The notes beneath the pieces are model-generated. The model was not told the origin of the DNA. It was given only the letters and a program-made list of their open reading frames with translations, and did no database searches. A stretch of 64,000 nucleotides of DNA from JBEISR01 sp044371425 (GTDB taxonomy: Bacteria > Planctomycetota > Planctomycetia > Pirellulales > Pirellulaceae). The position numbers and the translations under genes were made by a program. The stretch's first letter is position 1. Every line of letters begins with the position of its first letter. Shown here one piece after another: positions 50,666-59,173 of the stretch. The stretch spans positions 36,750 through 100,749 of the forward strand of contig JBILTR010000020.1 in assembly GCA_044371425.1 (NCBI GenBank), read 5' to 3'.

Positions 50666-53365
50666 ATGCCCGCTCTCCGAACCCCTATTCGCTCCAAGGT
50701 TCAGTTCCCGGCGCTCTTCCGTCGCCTGAACCCAGGTCGCTTCGCTCACCGCGTACTCCCTGCTTTGGTCGTCTTTCTATTTGTGAAAGCCGACCAACTG
50801 CTGGCCCAGCGGCCCGATGCGCTCGATCGCCCCGCCAACCTGTCCAGCAGCACTCCGGAGCCTGGCAACCAGGTGCTGGAGATCCAACGGGCTTTGGATG
50901 AATATGACTTTTGGGACAATCGCGATTCGAAGTGGTTTGGTTGGCAGATTCCGCTGTTTGAATGCCCCGATCGCGATCTGACGGAGATCTACTACTATCG
51001 CTGGGAGTTAGTGACCAAGCACCTCGTCTATGGATCACCGCTCGACGGTTACGCATCGACGGAGTTCATCGACCGCCCCTTCTGGTCGGGCACCTACGGA
51101 GCGATCAGCTGCCCGGCTGGACACCAGATCCAGGAACTTCGCTGGCTGAGATCACCTGAGATCGCGAGAGACTATGCACGCTACTGGTTTCGGACTCCGG
51201 GTGCCGAGCCACGAAATTACAGTTGTTGGCTGGCGGCCGCCATCCTGGACCTGCACCACGTCCATCCCGACCGCGAATTCCTGATCGACTTGTTGGATGA
51301 CCTTCTGAAGAATCATCAGGGCTGGGTCGACCGACACTGGTCCGAAAGCGAAGGGATGTTCTGGCAGACCGGTCACGACGATGGCATGGAACTGAACATC
51401 AACAGCCGGCAGACCTCCGATCCCCTGCGAGGTGCTCCAGGATTCCGCCCCACTCTCAATTCGTATCTCTACGCCGACGCGATGGCGATTGCGACGGTGT
51501 GCGACTGGGCCGGTCGCGCCGATCAAGCGGAAGCCTTGCGTCAACAGGCCGCCAGGGTCCGATCGAACATCCAGCAGCGACTCTGGGACCCCGACCGATC
51601 GTTCTTCCTCCAGAGATTCCTGCGCGACGAAAAGCACGAAGGCCACAACATCCAGGCTGGTTCATTGACTCACCAGACTGGCCGGTTTGCAGGAAGCCCC
51701 CATGGTCGCGAGTTGATCGGCTACGTGCCCTGGCAGTTTTCGATCCCCGAGCCAGGTAAGGGATATGAAGATGCTTGGCGATTCCTGGTCGACCCAGAGT
51801 ACTTCCAGGCTCCCTTCGGACCACGAAGCGTCGAACGGAACGACCCGATGTACCTGCTCTCCAAATCGTGCTGTTTCTGGTCGGGGCAGTCCTGGCCCTA
51901 CGCCACCGCTCAGACCCTCCAGGCGATGGCCAACGTGCTCCGCCAGTACGATCCTAAGGTGATCGATGCCGAAGACTACCGCATGCTGCTTCGCACCTAC
52001 GCGAAAACCCATCGAAAAGACGGCAAGCCCTACCTAGCCGAAGCATGCAATCCAGACACCGGATCTTGGGAAGGGCATGACGGCTACAACCACAGCGAGC
52101 ATTACTTTCACAGTTGCTATGTCGACCTGATTCTGTCGGATCTCATCGGAATCCTCCCCGAGGAAAACGCGATCGCCCTCCATCCGCTTGCCGACCCGCA
52201 ATGGGACTGGTGGGCTGTCGACAACCTGGTGGTCCACGGCAGCCAATGGTCGATCCTCTGGGATCGCGACGGAACCCGCTATGGCAAAGGGAAGGGATGG
52301 CAGATCTTCCGAGACGGCAACTTGGTCCATCGCAGCGATCGCGTGGAACCGATCCGACTGGATGCCACTAGCCCTGCTGCAAATGGGAAGGCCCCCAAGC
52401 CGCCTCGTCCGATCAACGTCGCCGTCAATAACTCCCTAAGCCCCTTCCCTGAAATCACCGTCAGCAGTTCGGCTCCAGGTACCCGCGCCAACGATTTGAA
52501 CGATGGCAACTACTGGTACCTGCAGCATCCGCCCAATCGATGGGCAAGCGATCCGGCCCAAAAGGACCAATCCGCTTGGTTGCAGATCGATTTTGGGATG
52601 CCTCGAGCCTTCGAGACGGTGGGGCTGTATCTGTTGGACGATGGCCCCGACCAACCGATCCAGGCGCCAGCCGAAGTGCGCGTGGAGGTTCAGTCGGCGT
52701 CGGGGGAATGGCAGGTCGCTGCCACCCAAGTCGCCCCTTCCGATTCCTCCTGGGGCCATCGCCCTTTGTGGATCGAACTGGGCCCCCAACGGGCCCAGAG
52801 GGTGAAAATCGCGATGACCCCTCGGCCAGGCCGACAAGTCGGCATTTCGGAAGTGGAGTGCTGGAGCCGCTCGGGGGAAGCATGGTCTCCTGCCCCAGGT
52901 CGTCCAGGCAACCTAGCGGTCCGTGTTGAGGGAGCCGAGTTCCCTAGAATCTCTGCCTCCTTCACCTCCCCCTACGATCGCGCCGAACTGGCGATCGACG
53001 GTCTCTACAGCCTCGATGCCAAACCACACAATCGCTGGACCAGTTGGTCGTCCAAGACCCCCAGCGACTGGCTGGAAATCGACTTCGGCGCGCCAAAAAC
53101 GATCGCTCGGATGGAGTTCTATTTCTATGACGATCGCGGTGGTGTGCAGCCCCCCGAATCGTTCCTCCTGGAAGGCTGGATCGATGGTGACTGGCAGCCG
53201 CTAAAGGAACGCGACCGCACCCCTCGTTCGCCCTCGGGTGGCCGGTCCAACCAAGTCCTCCTGGAACCGGTCACCCTCTCCAAGGTCCGCGCCACCTTTC
53301 AGCACCGTGGGGAATCCAAAACGGGGCTGACCGAATGGGAGATTTGGGGCCCCCAGACGCCGTGA
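50666..53365 (+). CDS. GH63/MGH1-like glycoside hydrolase with two discoidin-type domains
   Basis: The 899-residue exported protein has a signal segment at ~25-48 ending LLAQ. An (alpha/alpha)6-barrel catalytic part covers ~75-560 with SGTYGAISCPAGHQIQELRW, HDDGMELNINSRQ, WSGQSWPYATAQTLQAMANVL and GYNHSEHYFHSCYVDL, which match the mannosylglycerate hydrolase/GH63-like group. Candidate acids lie in the DDGME and GYNHSEHYF regions. Two F5/8 type C (discoidin)-like modules follow at ~600-735 and ~755-895; they share WLQIDFG / WLEIDFG and start after NDLNDG- and IDGLYS-type segments. Such modules bind glycans. The target is probably an alpha-linked oligosaccharide; the exact substrate is unknown. 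Confidence 0.86.
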   Translation: MPALRTPIRSKVQFPALFRRLNPGRFAHRVLPALVVFLFVKADQLLAQRPDALDRPANLSSSTPEPGNQVLEIQRALDEYDFWDNRDSKWFGWQIPLFECPDRDLTEIYYYRWELVTKHLVYGSPLDGYASTEFIDRPFWSGTYGAISCPAGHQIQELRWLRSPEIARDYARYWFRTPGAEPRNYSCWLAAAILDLHHVHPDREFLIDLLDDLLKNHQGWVDRHWSESEGMFWQTGHDDGMELNINSRQTSDPLRGAPGFRPTLNSYLYADAMAIATVCDWAGRADQAEALRQQAARVRSNIQQRLWDPDRSFFLQRFLRDEKHEGHNIQAGSLTHQTGRFAGSPHGRELIGYVPWQFSIPEPGKGYEDAWRFLVDPEYFQAPFGPRSVERNDPMYLLSKSCCFWSGQSWPYATAQTLQAMANVLRQYDPKVIDAEDYRMLLRTYAKTHRKDGKPYLAEACNPDTGSWEGHDGYNHSEHYFHSCYVDLILSDLIGILPEENAIALHPLADPQWDWWAVDNLVVHGSQWSILWDRDGTRYGKGKGWQIFRDGNLVHRSDRVEPIRLDATSPAANGKAPKPPRPINVAVNNSLSPFPEITVSSSAPGTRANDLNDGNYWYLQHPPNRWASDPAQKDQSAWLQIDFGMPRAFETVGLYLLDDGPDQPIQAPAEVRVEVQSASGEWQVAATQVAPSDSSWGHRPLWIELGPQRAQRVKIAMTPRPGRQVGISEVECWSRSGEAWSPAPGRPGNLAVRVEGAEFPRISASFTSPYDRAELAIDGLYSLDAKPHNRWTSWSSKTPSDWLEIDFGAPKTIARMEFYFYDDRGGVQPPESFLLEGWIDGDWQPLKERDRTPRSPSGGRSNQVLLEPVTLSKVRATFQHRGESKTGLTEWEIWGPQTP

Positions 53366-53451
53366 GCCGCCAGAGGCGGATCGGGTTGAAAAGCAGGCCG
53401 CCCGTCGATTCGTCTTGCCAGAACTCGCCAGGATTGCCATCCTAAGTCGAT

Positions 53452-53477
53452 CCAACTGCAGGGGGCCCTGCAGTTGG
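53452..53477. other. Perfect 12-bp inverted repeat upstream of thrS
   Basis: CCAACTGCAGGG (53452-53463) and its exact complement (53466-53477) are separated by only two bases, 70 bases before the thrS start codon and 86 bases after the hydrolase stop. There is no T-tract after it. It may be an end hairpin for the upstream transcript, a thrS leader element or a protein-binding palindrome. Confidence 0.6.
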
Positions 53478-53546
53478 GCCGGGACTTTCGGCCATCCGTT
53501 GCGGCCGACTCGGGATCCCTCGGCCCATCCGCGCAGGAAGCTACGC

Positions 53547-55733
53547 ATGATCGACATCCAACTCCCCGATGGCACATTGGTCCAACACCCTGATTCGGTC
53601 ACCGCTCTGGAAGTGGCCGAGACAATCGGCAGTCGACTGGCCAAGGCCGTCGTGGCTGCCAAAGTCGGGGACCTGGTGATCGATCCCAAACGCCCCATCG
53701 CTTCCTACACCGACCAACGGCCCGTCCCCTTGCGCCTGCTGACCGAAAAAGACCCCGAATCGCTCGATGTGCTCCGCCACTCCTGCGCCCACGTGATGGC
53801 CAGAGCGATCATGCGGCTATTCCCCGATGTCTCGCTGGCCTTCGGCCCAACCACTCAGGGTGGCTATTACTACGACTTCGATCTCCCTCGCAAATTGAAC
53901 GAAGACGACTTCGCCGCGATCGAAAAGGAAATGGCCGACATCGTCGCCAAGGGGGAACCCTTTGAGTACTTCACGCTGGGACGCGGCGAAGCGGTCCAGC
54001 TTTGCCAAGACCTCAGTCAGTCGCTGAAGGTGGAACATATTCAGACGGGTTTGGCCGAGCATCAGCATCTGGGTTTCTATCGGCAGGGGGAATTTGTCGA
54101 CCTGTGCCGCGGACCCCACGTGCCCGACGCCGGGAAGATCAAAGCATTTAAAGTGCTTTCGGTGGCGGGAGCCTACTGGAAGGGGGATGCCAAGGGGCGC
54201 CAATTGCAGCGTGTCTACGGGACCGCCTTCTTCAGCCCCAAGGATCTCCAGGCCCATCTCGACCAAGTGGAGGAAGCCAAACGGCGCGACCATCGCGTCC
54301 TCGGCAAAAAACTGGGGCTCTTTCATATCGCTCCCGAAGTCGGTCAGGGATTCTGCTTGTGGCTACCCAAGGGAGCCCGAGTCCGCGGTCTGCTGGAGGA
54401 CTTTCTGCGAGCCGAGATGCTGAAGCGCGGCTACCAGCCGGTCTACAGCCCACACATGGGCCGGGTGGAACTCTATGAGACCAGCGGGCATTTTCCCTAC
54501 TATCGCGACAGCCAATTCCCACCGCTATTTGTCGCTGACGCCGGTGCCCTGGTCGATGCCTGGGTCCGAAGACTTCAGTCGGAAGAAGGACTACCCTCCG
54601 AAGACGAGAAGAAGCTGCATGAAGCGGCTTTGGTCCTCGGCTGCGCCTTGGAAGGCTACCCCTGGGCTGGATCGAAAGAGGATCGAGCTGCCTTCCTTAA
54701 CGCCTGGCAAAAACAGCAGGAACGGTACCTCGTCAAACCGATGAACTGCCCCCATCACGCGCAGATCTTCCGCTCCCAGCCACGCTCCTACAAGCAGCTG
54801 CCGCTGCGGCTCTTCGAATTCGGCACGGTTTACCGCTTTGAACAGACCGGCGAACTGAACGGCATGCTTCGTGTCCGCGGATTGACGCAGGATGATGCCC
54901 ACATCTTCTGCACCGCCGACCAGGTCGAAGAGGAGTTTCGCGCCACGATCGAACTGACCCGTTTCGTCCTGGCCAGCGTCGGCCTGAACGATTACCGAGT
55001 CCAACTATCGCTGCGCGACCCAGCCAGCGACAAGTATGTCGGCAGCGAAGAAAATTGGCAGATGGCTGAAGCGGCATTGCGCAAGGTGCTGGTCGAATCA
55101 GGATTGCCATTCGAAGCAGCTGAAGGGGAAGCGGCGTTCTACGGGCCAAAAGCCGACTTCATGGTGCGCGACTGCATCGGCCGCCAGTGGCAACTGGGAA
55201 CGGTCCAGCTCGATTACAACCTACCCGAACGCTTCCAGCTGGAGTACATCGGGTCGGATAATGCGGCGCATCGGCCGGTGATGATTCACCGAGCCCCTTT
55301 TGGATCGATGGAACGCTTCGTCGGCATGCTGATCGAACATTTCGCTGGTGCCTTCCCGCTGTGGCTGGCCCCCGAACAGATCCGCATCATGCCGCTCAGC
55401 GAGAAAACCAACGACTATGCAATGGAAGTGGAAAAGCGATTGACGGCCGCCGGCTTCCGCGTCTCCAGCGACATGCGGGGCGCAAAGGTCCAGGCCAAGA
55501 TACGAGACGCCCAGCTGGACCTGATCCCCTACATGATGGTGGTCGGCCCCAAGGAAGCTGAAAGCGATTCAGTAGCCCTCCGCGACCGACTGGAAGGAGA
55601 CCTCGGCAGCAAACCGCTCAGCGAAGTGATCGCCATGCTGTCGCAAGAAGTGACCGAAAGAAAAATCCGTCAGGTCGCCACCCCCCAGACCCCAGCCCCC
55701 GAACCAACCAGCAGCTCCTCGCACGAGTATTGA
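53547..55733 (+). CDS. thrS: Threonyl-tRNA synthetase with inserted segment
   Basis: ThrRS charges tRNA-Thr with threonine. The 728-residue protein starts at MIDIQLPDGT, preceded by AGGAAG. It has an N-terminal TGS domain (~1-65), the editing N2 domain with HSCAHVMARA and DLCRGPHVPDAG, and the class II catalytic core (~265-560). Motif 2 is LRLFEFGTVYRFEQTGELNGM, followed by RGLTQDDAHIFC. The anticodon-binding domain ends with RDRLEGDLGSK. About 65 residues (~330-394, ALVDAWVRRLQSEEGL to AFLNAWQKQQERY) are inserted between PPLFV and LVKPMNCPHH, where most ThrRS have only a short connection. E. coli ThrRS has 642 residues. Confidence 0.95.
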   Translation: MIDIQLPDGTLVQHPDSVTALEVAETIGSRLAKAVVAAKVGDLVIDPKRPIASYTDQRPVPLRLLTEKDPESLDVLRHSCAHVMARAIMRLFPDVSLAFGPTTQGGYYYDFDLPRKLNEDDFAAIEKEMADIVAKGEPFEYFTLGRGEAVQLCQDLSQSLKVEHIQTGLAEHQHLGFYRQGEFVDLCRGPHVPDAGKIKAFKVLSVAGAYWKGDAKGRQLQRVYGTAFFSPKDLQAHLDQVEEAKRRDHRVLGKKLGLFHIAPEVGQGFCLWLPKGARVRGLLEDFLRAEMLKRGYQPVYSPHMGRVELYETSGHFPYYRDSQFPPLFVADAGALVDAWVRRLQSEEGLPSEDEKKLHEAALVLGCALEGYPWAGSKEDRAAFLNAWQKQQERYLVKPMNCPHHAQIFRSQPRSYKQLPLRLFEFGTVYRFEQTGELNGMLRVRGLTQDDAHIFCTADQVEEEFRATIELTRFVLASVGLNDYRVQLSLRDPASDKYVGSEENWQMAEAALRKVLVESGLPFEAAEGEAAFYGPKADFMVRDCIGRQWQLGTVQLDYNLPERFQLEYIGSDNAAHRPVMIHRAPFGSMERFVGMLIEHFAGAFPLWLAPEQIRIMPLSEKTNDYAMEVEKRLTAAGFRVSSDMRGAKVQAKIRDAQLDLIPYMMVVGPKEAESDSVALRDRLEGDLGSKPLSEVIAMLSQEVTERKIRQVATPQTPAPEPTSSSSHEY

Positions 55734-55805
55734 TCGGCGGTAGACTGGATCAAGCGATCTAGGTCGCACCGTCTTCTTTCGTGCTCGTGCGCTTTTCCAA
55801 AAAGA

Positions 55806-55827
55806 CCAATCGCCCATCAGCGATTGG
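55806..55827. terminator. Hairpin terminator downstream of thrS
   Basis: An 8-bp stem (55806-55813 with 55820-55827, loop CCATCA) is flanked on the minus-strand side by a T-run (AAAAAGA on the plus strand at 55799-55805) and on the plus side by TTCTGGTCTGTT. It looks mainly like a minus-strand terminator but could end thrS transcripts too. Confidence 0.5.
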
Positions 55828-55955
55828 TTCTGGTCTGTTCGCGGTCGGTTGTATCCCGCCACAAACCATCACGGCGATCTTTTGTCGCTTGGCGCCATGC
55901 GGCCAATCGCACCCAAACCGGCTCACACACCCTACAAGCGAGGCCGCTGCACTCT

Positions 55956-55980
55956 CTCCGTGACTCCGTGCCTCCGTGAG
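55956..55980. repeat. Three 8-bp TCCGTGNC-type tandem units
   Basis: TCCGTGAC, TCCGTGCC and TCCGTGAG follow each other directly, three near-perfect copies of an 8-base unit. Similar CACGGAG-type short repeats are scattered in intergenic regions of planctomycete genomes, from memory. Confidence 0.7.
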
Positions 55981-56075
55981 AATCTAGTCGGTGCGCCCGA
56001 CGCGGATGGTGACCTCTCCAACATTCTAACGCCCTTTAGAATATCGAGCGCGTAGTCAAGCTGGCGCACGGCACG

Positions 56076-56216
56076 TCAACCGAGGATCTCGTGAACCACT
56101 CGCGACGACTCGACGCCGGTCAAGCGGAAATCGAGGCCCTGGGAGCGATAGACCAGGCGTTGATGGTCGATCCCCAAAAGATGCAGCATCGTCGCGTGAA
56201 GATCGTGCACCGACAC
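56076..56216 (-). pseudogene. C-terminal stub of a DUF1501 gene
   Basis: Read on the minus strand, this segment encodes VSVHDLHATMLHLLGIDHQR, then LVYRSQGLDFRLTGVE, and ends at a stop (56076-56078). This is the characteristic C-terminal end of DUF1501 sulfatase-like proteins (compare HVKRLHATILHQLGIDPNRL in the full gene at 15-16 kb). The rest of the gene is missing. The similarity stops a few bases before a REP-like palindrome (56225-56247), so the element marks or caused the break. Confidence 0.75.
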
Positions 56217-56224
56217 CGTGCAAC

Positions 56225-56247
56225 AAAAAAGGTACCTGACACCTTTT
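56225..56247. repeat. REP-like palindrome, copy 1
   Basis: An imperfect palindrome AAAAAAGGTACCTGACACCTTTT: about eight bases of each arm pair around a five-base centre. It belongs to the same family as the copies at 58555, 58702, 58733, 59003 and 59160. Confidence 0.9.
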
Positions 56248-56539
56248 GACACCCGCCATCCGTTCGAACCAGCGAGCTAACCGCGCGTCGTAGCACAGCC
56301 ACACGGTGAACCACTCGCCGTCAATCTGCCAGTCGCAGTGCAAAGGCTTTGGTGATGAAGAGCCGGTGGAGACGTCATCCAGTCGCGGTGCTTGGGGAAT
56401 CGAACTCCGGTACAATTCACTGGCTTGTGTTCTACTTCGCATTTCCTTGAGGACCGAGCTTGGCCCGCGCAGTGATTGTTGAGCGACCACGTCGCCGCTC
56501 GAATGCTGCCGTTGGATAGGACTACCTGGAAAGAACCCC

Positions 56540-57850
56540 ATGTGGACGATTGAACTGGCAGTCATGATCCTCATGATCAGCCTGAATAGCCTCTTTGCCG
56601 CCTATGAAATTTCGCTAGCCTCGATCGGCCTTGGTCGACTCCATGCGTTGCAGAATGAGAAGGTTCGAGGCGCAGAGGCGTCGGTACGGATGAAGGAGAA
56701 TATCGAAGGTAGCCTAGCCGTCGTTCAGCTCGGCATCACCCTAGTCGGTGTGATCGCAGCCGCCACTGGCGGTGCGGGAGCAGAAGAGACATTTGAGCCA
56801 ATTTTGCTTGGCTGGGGAGTTCCGGAAAGCATCTCTCAGATCGCTGCGATCGCACTCGTTGTGGTGCCGTTAACCATCGTGACCATCGTAGGGGGAGAGT
56901 TGGTGCCCAAGGTGTTCGCGTTGCGGAACAAGGAGCTCGTTTGCCTGTCTTTGTCACCCATCATGGAATGGTTCGCGGTTAGCGTCAGGCCAGCTGTCTG
57001 GTTTCTGGAAAGCTCTGTCGGCTGGATTATGCGCATGGCGGGGCGTCGTGACGAGGGCAGCGAAAATCAAGCAGCGATACAGGAGTTGCACGGTGCTGCG
57101 GCCTACGCGCGCATCTCCCGGCTGATCGGTCAGCGGCAGGAAGGGATTATCGTGAGTGCCTCGCGATTATCGACCACACCCGTCAAGAAAATCGCACTGC
57201 CCGCCGAGCACATGGACATGCTGGTTGCCGACCAAGCAATCTCGGACGCTCTATTGGCCGCTCATCAAAACATGCATACACGGTATCCAGTGACCGAAGA
57301 AGCTGGGAATGCCCAGCGGATTATTGGTTATGTCAACTTTAAGGATATCGTCGCCAACTTGCGATTTGCTCCACATTCATCTTCATTTCGCAAGCTGATT
57401 CGCTCCCTTGGATCGTTCGATGCAGAGACACCCATTTCCGACTGCCTTGAACGACTGATCCGCGAAAGAAGTCACATTGCCTTGGTCAAGGATTCGAATG
57501 GATGGATCATTGGAATGATCACATTGGAAGATATCATCGAAGAGCTGGTCGGTGAGATTCATGATGAGTTCGATCGCATACCGACTCATTTGAACAAAGC
57601 AGGTGATGGGTGGATCGCCGGCGGCTTTGTCTCTCTCAATCAGCTGCGCGACGTGGCTGGGATCGATCTGAAGCCGATTGGTGACAAGCCACTCTACACA
57701 CTCAACGACTGGGTCTTCGAATCGCTCGGACGACCACCGAAGGGTGGCGACCTGATCAAGACCGATCGCTGCCAAATCATGGTTCGCAAGACGAGGAACG
57801 TGATGGTCCTTGAAGCCTATTTGTCCGCCATGGAGAAAATCGATCCTTAG
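56540..57850 (+). CDS. Hemolysin/CorC family membrane protein (CNNM-CBS-CorC)
   Basis: The 436-residue protein starts at MWTIELAVMILMISL. An N-terminal CNNM (DUF21) domain with four membrane segments covers ~1-180 (LFAAYEISLASIGLGRL; GITLVGVIAAATGGAG; IAAIALVVVPLTIVTIVGGELVPK). A pair of CBS domains covers ~205-335 with TRYPVTEEAGNAQRIIGYVNFKDIV and IALVKDSNGWIIGMITLEDIIEELVGE. A CorC/HlyC domain (~350-430) ends it. Such proteins are linked to magnesium/cobalt export or tolerance; the hemolysin name is historical. Codon and base use are poorer in GC than in the genes before thrS. Mobile-element remnants flank it on both sides. Confidence 0.92.
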   Translation: MWTIELAVMILMISLNSLFAAYEISLASIGLGRLHALQNEKVRGAEASVRMKENIEGSLAVVQLGITLVGVIAAATGGAGAEETFEPILLGWGVPESISQIAAIALVVVPLTIVTIVGGELVPKVFALRNKELVCLSLSPIMEWFAVSVRPAVWFLESSVGWIMRMAGRRDEGSENQAAIQELHGAAAYARISRLIGQRQEGIIVSASRLSTTPVKKIALPAEHMDMLVADQAISDALLAAHQNMHTRYPVTEEAGNAQRIIGYVNFKDIVANLRFAPHSSSFRKLIRSLGSFDAETPISDCLERLIRERSHIALVKDSNGWIIGMITLEDIIEELVGEIHDEFDRIPTHLNKAGDGWIAGGFVSLNQLRDVAGIDLKPIGDKPLYTLNDWVFESLGRPPKGGDLIKTDRCQIMVRKTRNVMVLEAYLSAMEKIDP

Positions 57851-57893
57851 AGTGGGATTTTTTTCTGAGGCAGACACAGATCGCTGCACCGCT

Positions 57894-58553
57894 CATCCAG
57901 TCATACAGCGTGCTTCGGCGAATCTCCATTCCATGGCGGGAGAGGATATCTTCCTGCCGGTACCCTGGCAGATGACCTCCGAACTTGCTGACCACCACCT
58001 GAGCTAGAAGCCCTGAGGTGGCCAGTCCCTTTTCGATCGGCTGCGGTGGCTTGGGTGCTGTCACCAGCACCGCCTGGTCATGTTTTTCAGGACAGGCATA
58101 AACCGCTCGGCGATGGACGATCACCTTGAGTTTTGCTGGGATGTAATCGAGCTGTTTGCTCTCTTCCCACCGAATCTGCTCCATCACCTTGCCATCGACT
58201 GGGCAGACGATGTCCGATTCGGGCAGGGTGTGTTCGATGATTTCCTGGGGCAGTCCGTCGGGGATCAGTCGGCGACCATGTTTCTTTGGTGTGCGCTTCG
58301 TGGTCTGCTTTTCCTGCTCCCTGACTTCCTGAAGCAATTGCTCCAGGTCCCCGATCTCGAAGAGCAACATTTGGTCGGGATTGACCCATTCGCGTTTCTT
58401 TCCGCGAAGCGAGCGCAGAAGTTCCAGCAACCGCCGCTCCTGCTGCTCCATCTTCTTCCGCTGATCTTCGACCGTAGCGCTGAGGGCTTTGACCTGCTGG
58501 AGATAGCCTTCGGATTTACTGCGCTCCGTCGCGAGGTCGGCATCCTGAACGAC
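57894..58553 (-). pseudogene. Truncated IS66-type transposase (TnpC) gene
   Basis: The minus-strand frame matches the N-terminal half of IS66 TnpC transposases: a coiled-coil leader (LQQVKALSATVEDQRKKMEQQERRLLELLRSLRGKKRE), GRRLIPDGLPQEIIEHTLPE, QLDYIPAKLKVIVHRRAVYAC, APKPPQPIEKGLATSGLLAQVVVSKFGGHLPGYRQEDIL and RRSTLYDWM. The similarity stops after DWM (~57894), so the whole catalytic DDE part is missing. The 5' side begins at palindrome copy 2 (58555-58576), and the true start codon is lost. No TnpA/TnpB partner genes or intact inverted repeats are seen. It lies 44 bases after the CorC-like gene, convergent with it. Confidence 0.85.
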
Positions 58554-58554
58554 G

Positions 58555-58576
58555 AAAAAGGTACCTGACACCTTTT
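58555..58576. repeat. REP-like palindrome, copy 2
   Basis: AAAAAGGTACCTGACACCTTTT, identical to copy 1 over the core. It borders the IS66 remnant on one side and RAYT-like segment A on the other. Confidence 0.92.
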
Positions 58577-58691
58577 CTCTTTCAAGTTGGAGTTGAGAGC
58601 ATGAGTGTATAATTGGAGCATGAGCATGACGGACTTCACCCCACGAACTACCGGTGGCCACAGTACTTAGTCACCCTCCGTTGGGAAGGGG
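58577..58691 (+). mobile_element. RAYT-like 5' segment, copy A
   Basis: This segment is about 88% alike, over ~115 bases, to 59027-59142. It contains the conserved leader TTTCAAGTTGGAGTTGAGAG and a reading frame NYRWPQYLVTLRWEG, which resembles the start of Y1-type REP-associated tyrosine transposases (the YxVTxR motif). The ATG at 58601 is followed by an in-frame TAA three codons later, so copy A is dead. It is bounded by palindromes on both sides. Confidence 0.65.
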
Positions 58692-58701
58692 CGAACGACG
58701 G

Positions 58702-58753
58702 AAAAGGTACCTGACACCTTTTCTCTCTCCGGAAAAGGTACCTGACACCTTTT
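58702..58753. repeat. REP-like palindrome, tandem pair (copies 3 and 4)
   Basis: Two copies of AAAAGGTACCTGACACCTTTT stand at 58702-58722 and 58733-58753 in the same orientation, separated by CTCTCTCCGG. The doublet form is typical of REP clusters. Confidence 0.93.
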
Positions 58754-58779
58754 CTCTCTCCGGTGTTTTCGTACTGTTC

Positions 58780-58971
58780 ATGGGGCTCTTTGTAGCCAGC
58801 GGATTGATCCCTGCCGCCGGGATGTGGTTTTTTCTAGGTAGCCCGAAGCCAGCCGGCATTGCACTGGCAATTGGCTTCTCTATGGCGTGCTGTACCCTTC
58901 CGATGCTTGTCATCCAACAGCTGCGTTTGCCCATCGAGAGATTGCCAGTTCGATCAAAATCATTGATCTGA
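58780..58971 (+). CDS. Small two-helix membrane protein or C-terminal gene fragment
   Basis: The 63-residue frame begins MGLFVASGLIPAAGMWFF and has two hydrophobic segments (~2-18, ~25-48) and a basic tail (LRLPIERLPVRSKSLI). The same frame continues upstream into the palindromes without stop, and the hydrophobic character begins right after copy 4 (GVFVLFMGLFV). It may therefore be the C-terminal remnant of a membrane protein gene cut by the repeats rather than a complete small gene. I do not recognise the family. Confidence 0.4.
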   Translation: MGLFVASGLIPAAGMWFFLGSPKPAGIALAIGFSMACCTLPMLVIQQLRLPIERLPVRSKSLI

Positions 58972-59002
58972 TAGAAGCACTAAAAAAACACAACTGGGGG
59001 GC

Positions 59003-59026
59003 AAAAAGGTGTCAGGTACCTTTTTT
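59003..59026. repeat. REP-like palindrome, copy 5 (inverted)
   Basis: AAAAAGGTGTCAGGTACCTTTTTT, the reverse complement of copies 1-4 over the core. It directly precedes RAYT-like segment B. Confidence 0.93.
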
Positions 59027-59173
59027 GTCTTTCAAGTTGGAGTTGAGAGCATGAATGTAAAATTGCTCAACGAGCATGAAGGACTTCACCCCACGAACTA
59101 CCGGTGGCCACAGTACCTAGTCACCCTCCGTTGGGAAGGGTCGCTGAGAAGGAACGACGAAAAAGGTATCTGA
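59027..59173 (+). mobile_element. RAYT-like 5' segment, copy B, with 40-codon frame
   Basis: After the shared leader (TTTCAAGTTGGAGTTGAGAG) an ATG at 59051 opens a 40-codon frame: MNVKLLNEHEGLHPTNYRWP, then QYLVTLRWEG and a short non-homologous tail. It ends at 59173 inside palindrome copy 6. The first 30 codons look like the N-terminus of a Y1 REP-associated transposase (RAYT); the HUH motif, catalytic Tyr and everything after are missing. The segment is flanked by palindromes 5 and 6, like the repeats that flank whole RAYT genes, so it is best read as an internal-deletion derivative. Confidence 0.65.

Larger units (their letters stand above)
55828..56539. other. Intergenic scar region between thrS and the CorC-like gene
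   Basis: About 710 bases hold the 8-bp repeats, the DUF1501 stub, palindrome copy 1, and on the far side (56250-56420) an open minus-strand stretch with a protein-like look (DWQIDGEWFTVWLCYDARL) that I cannot place; it may be the remnant of a second broken gene. No intact gene is visible. Confidence 0.55.
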
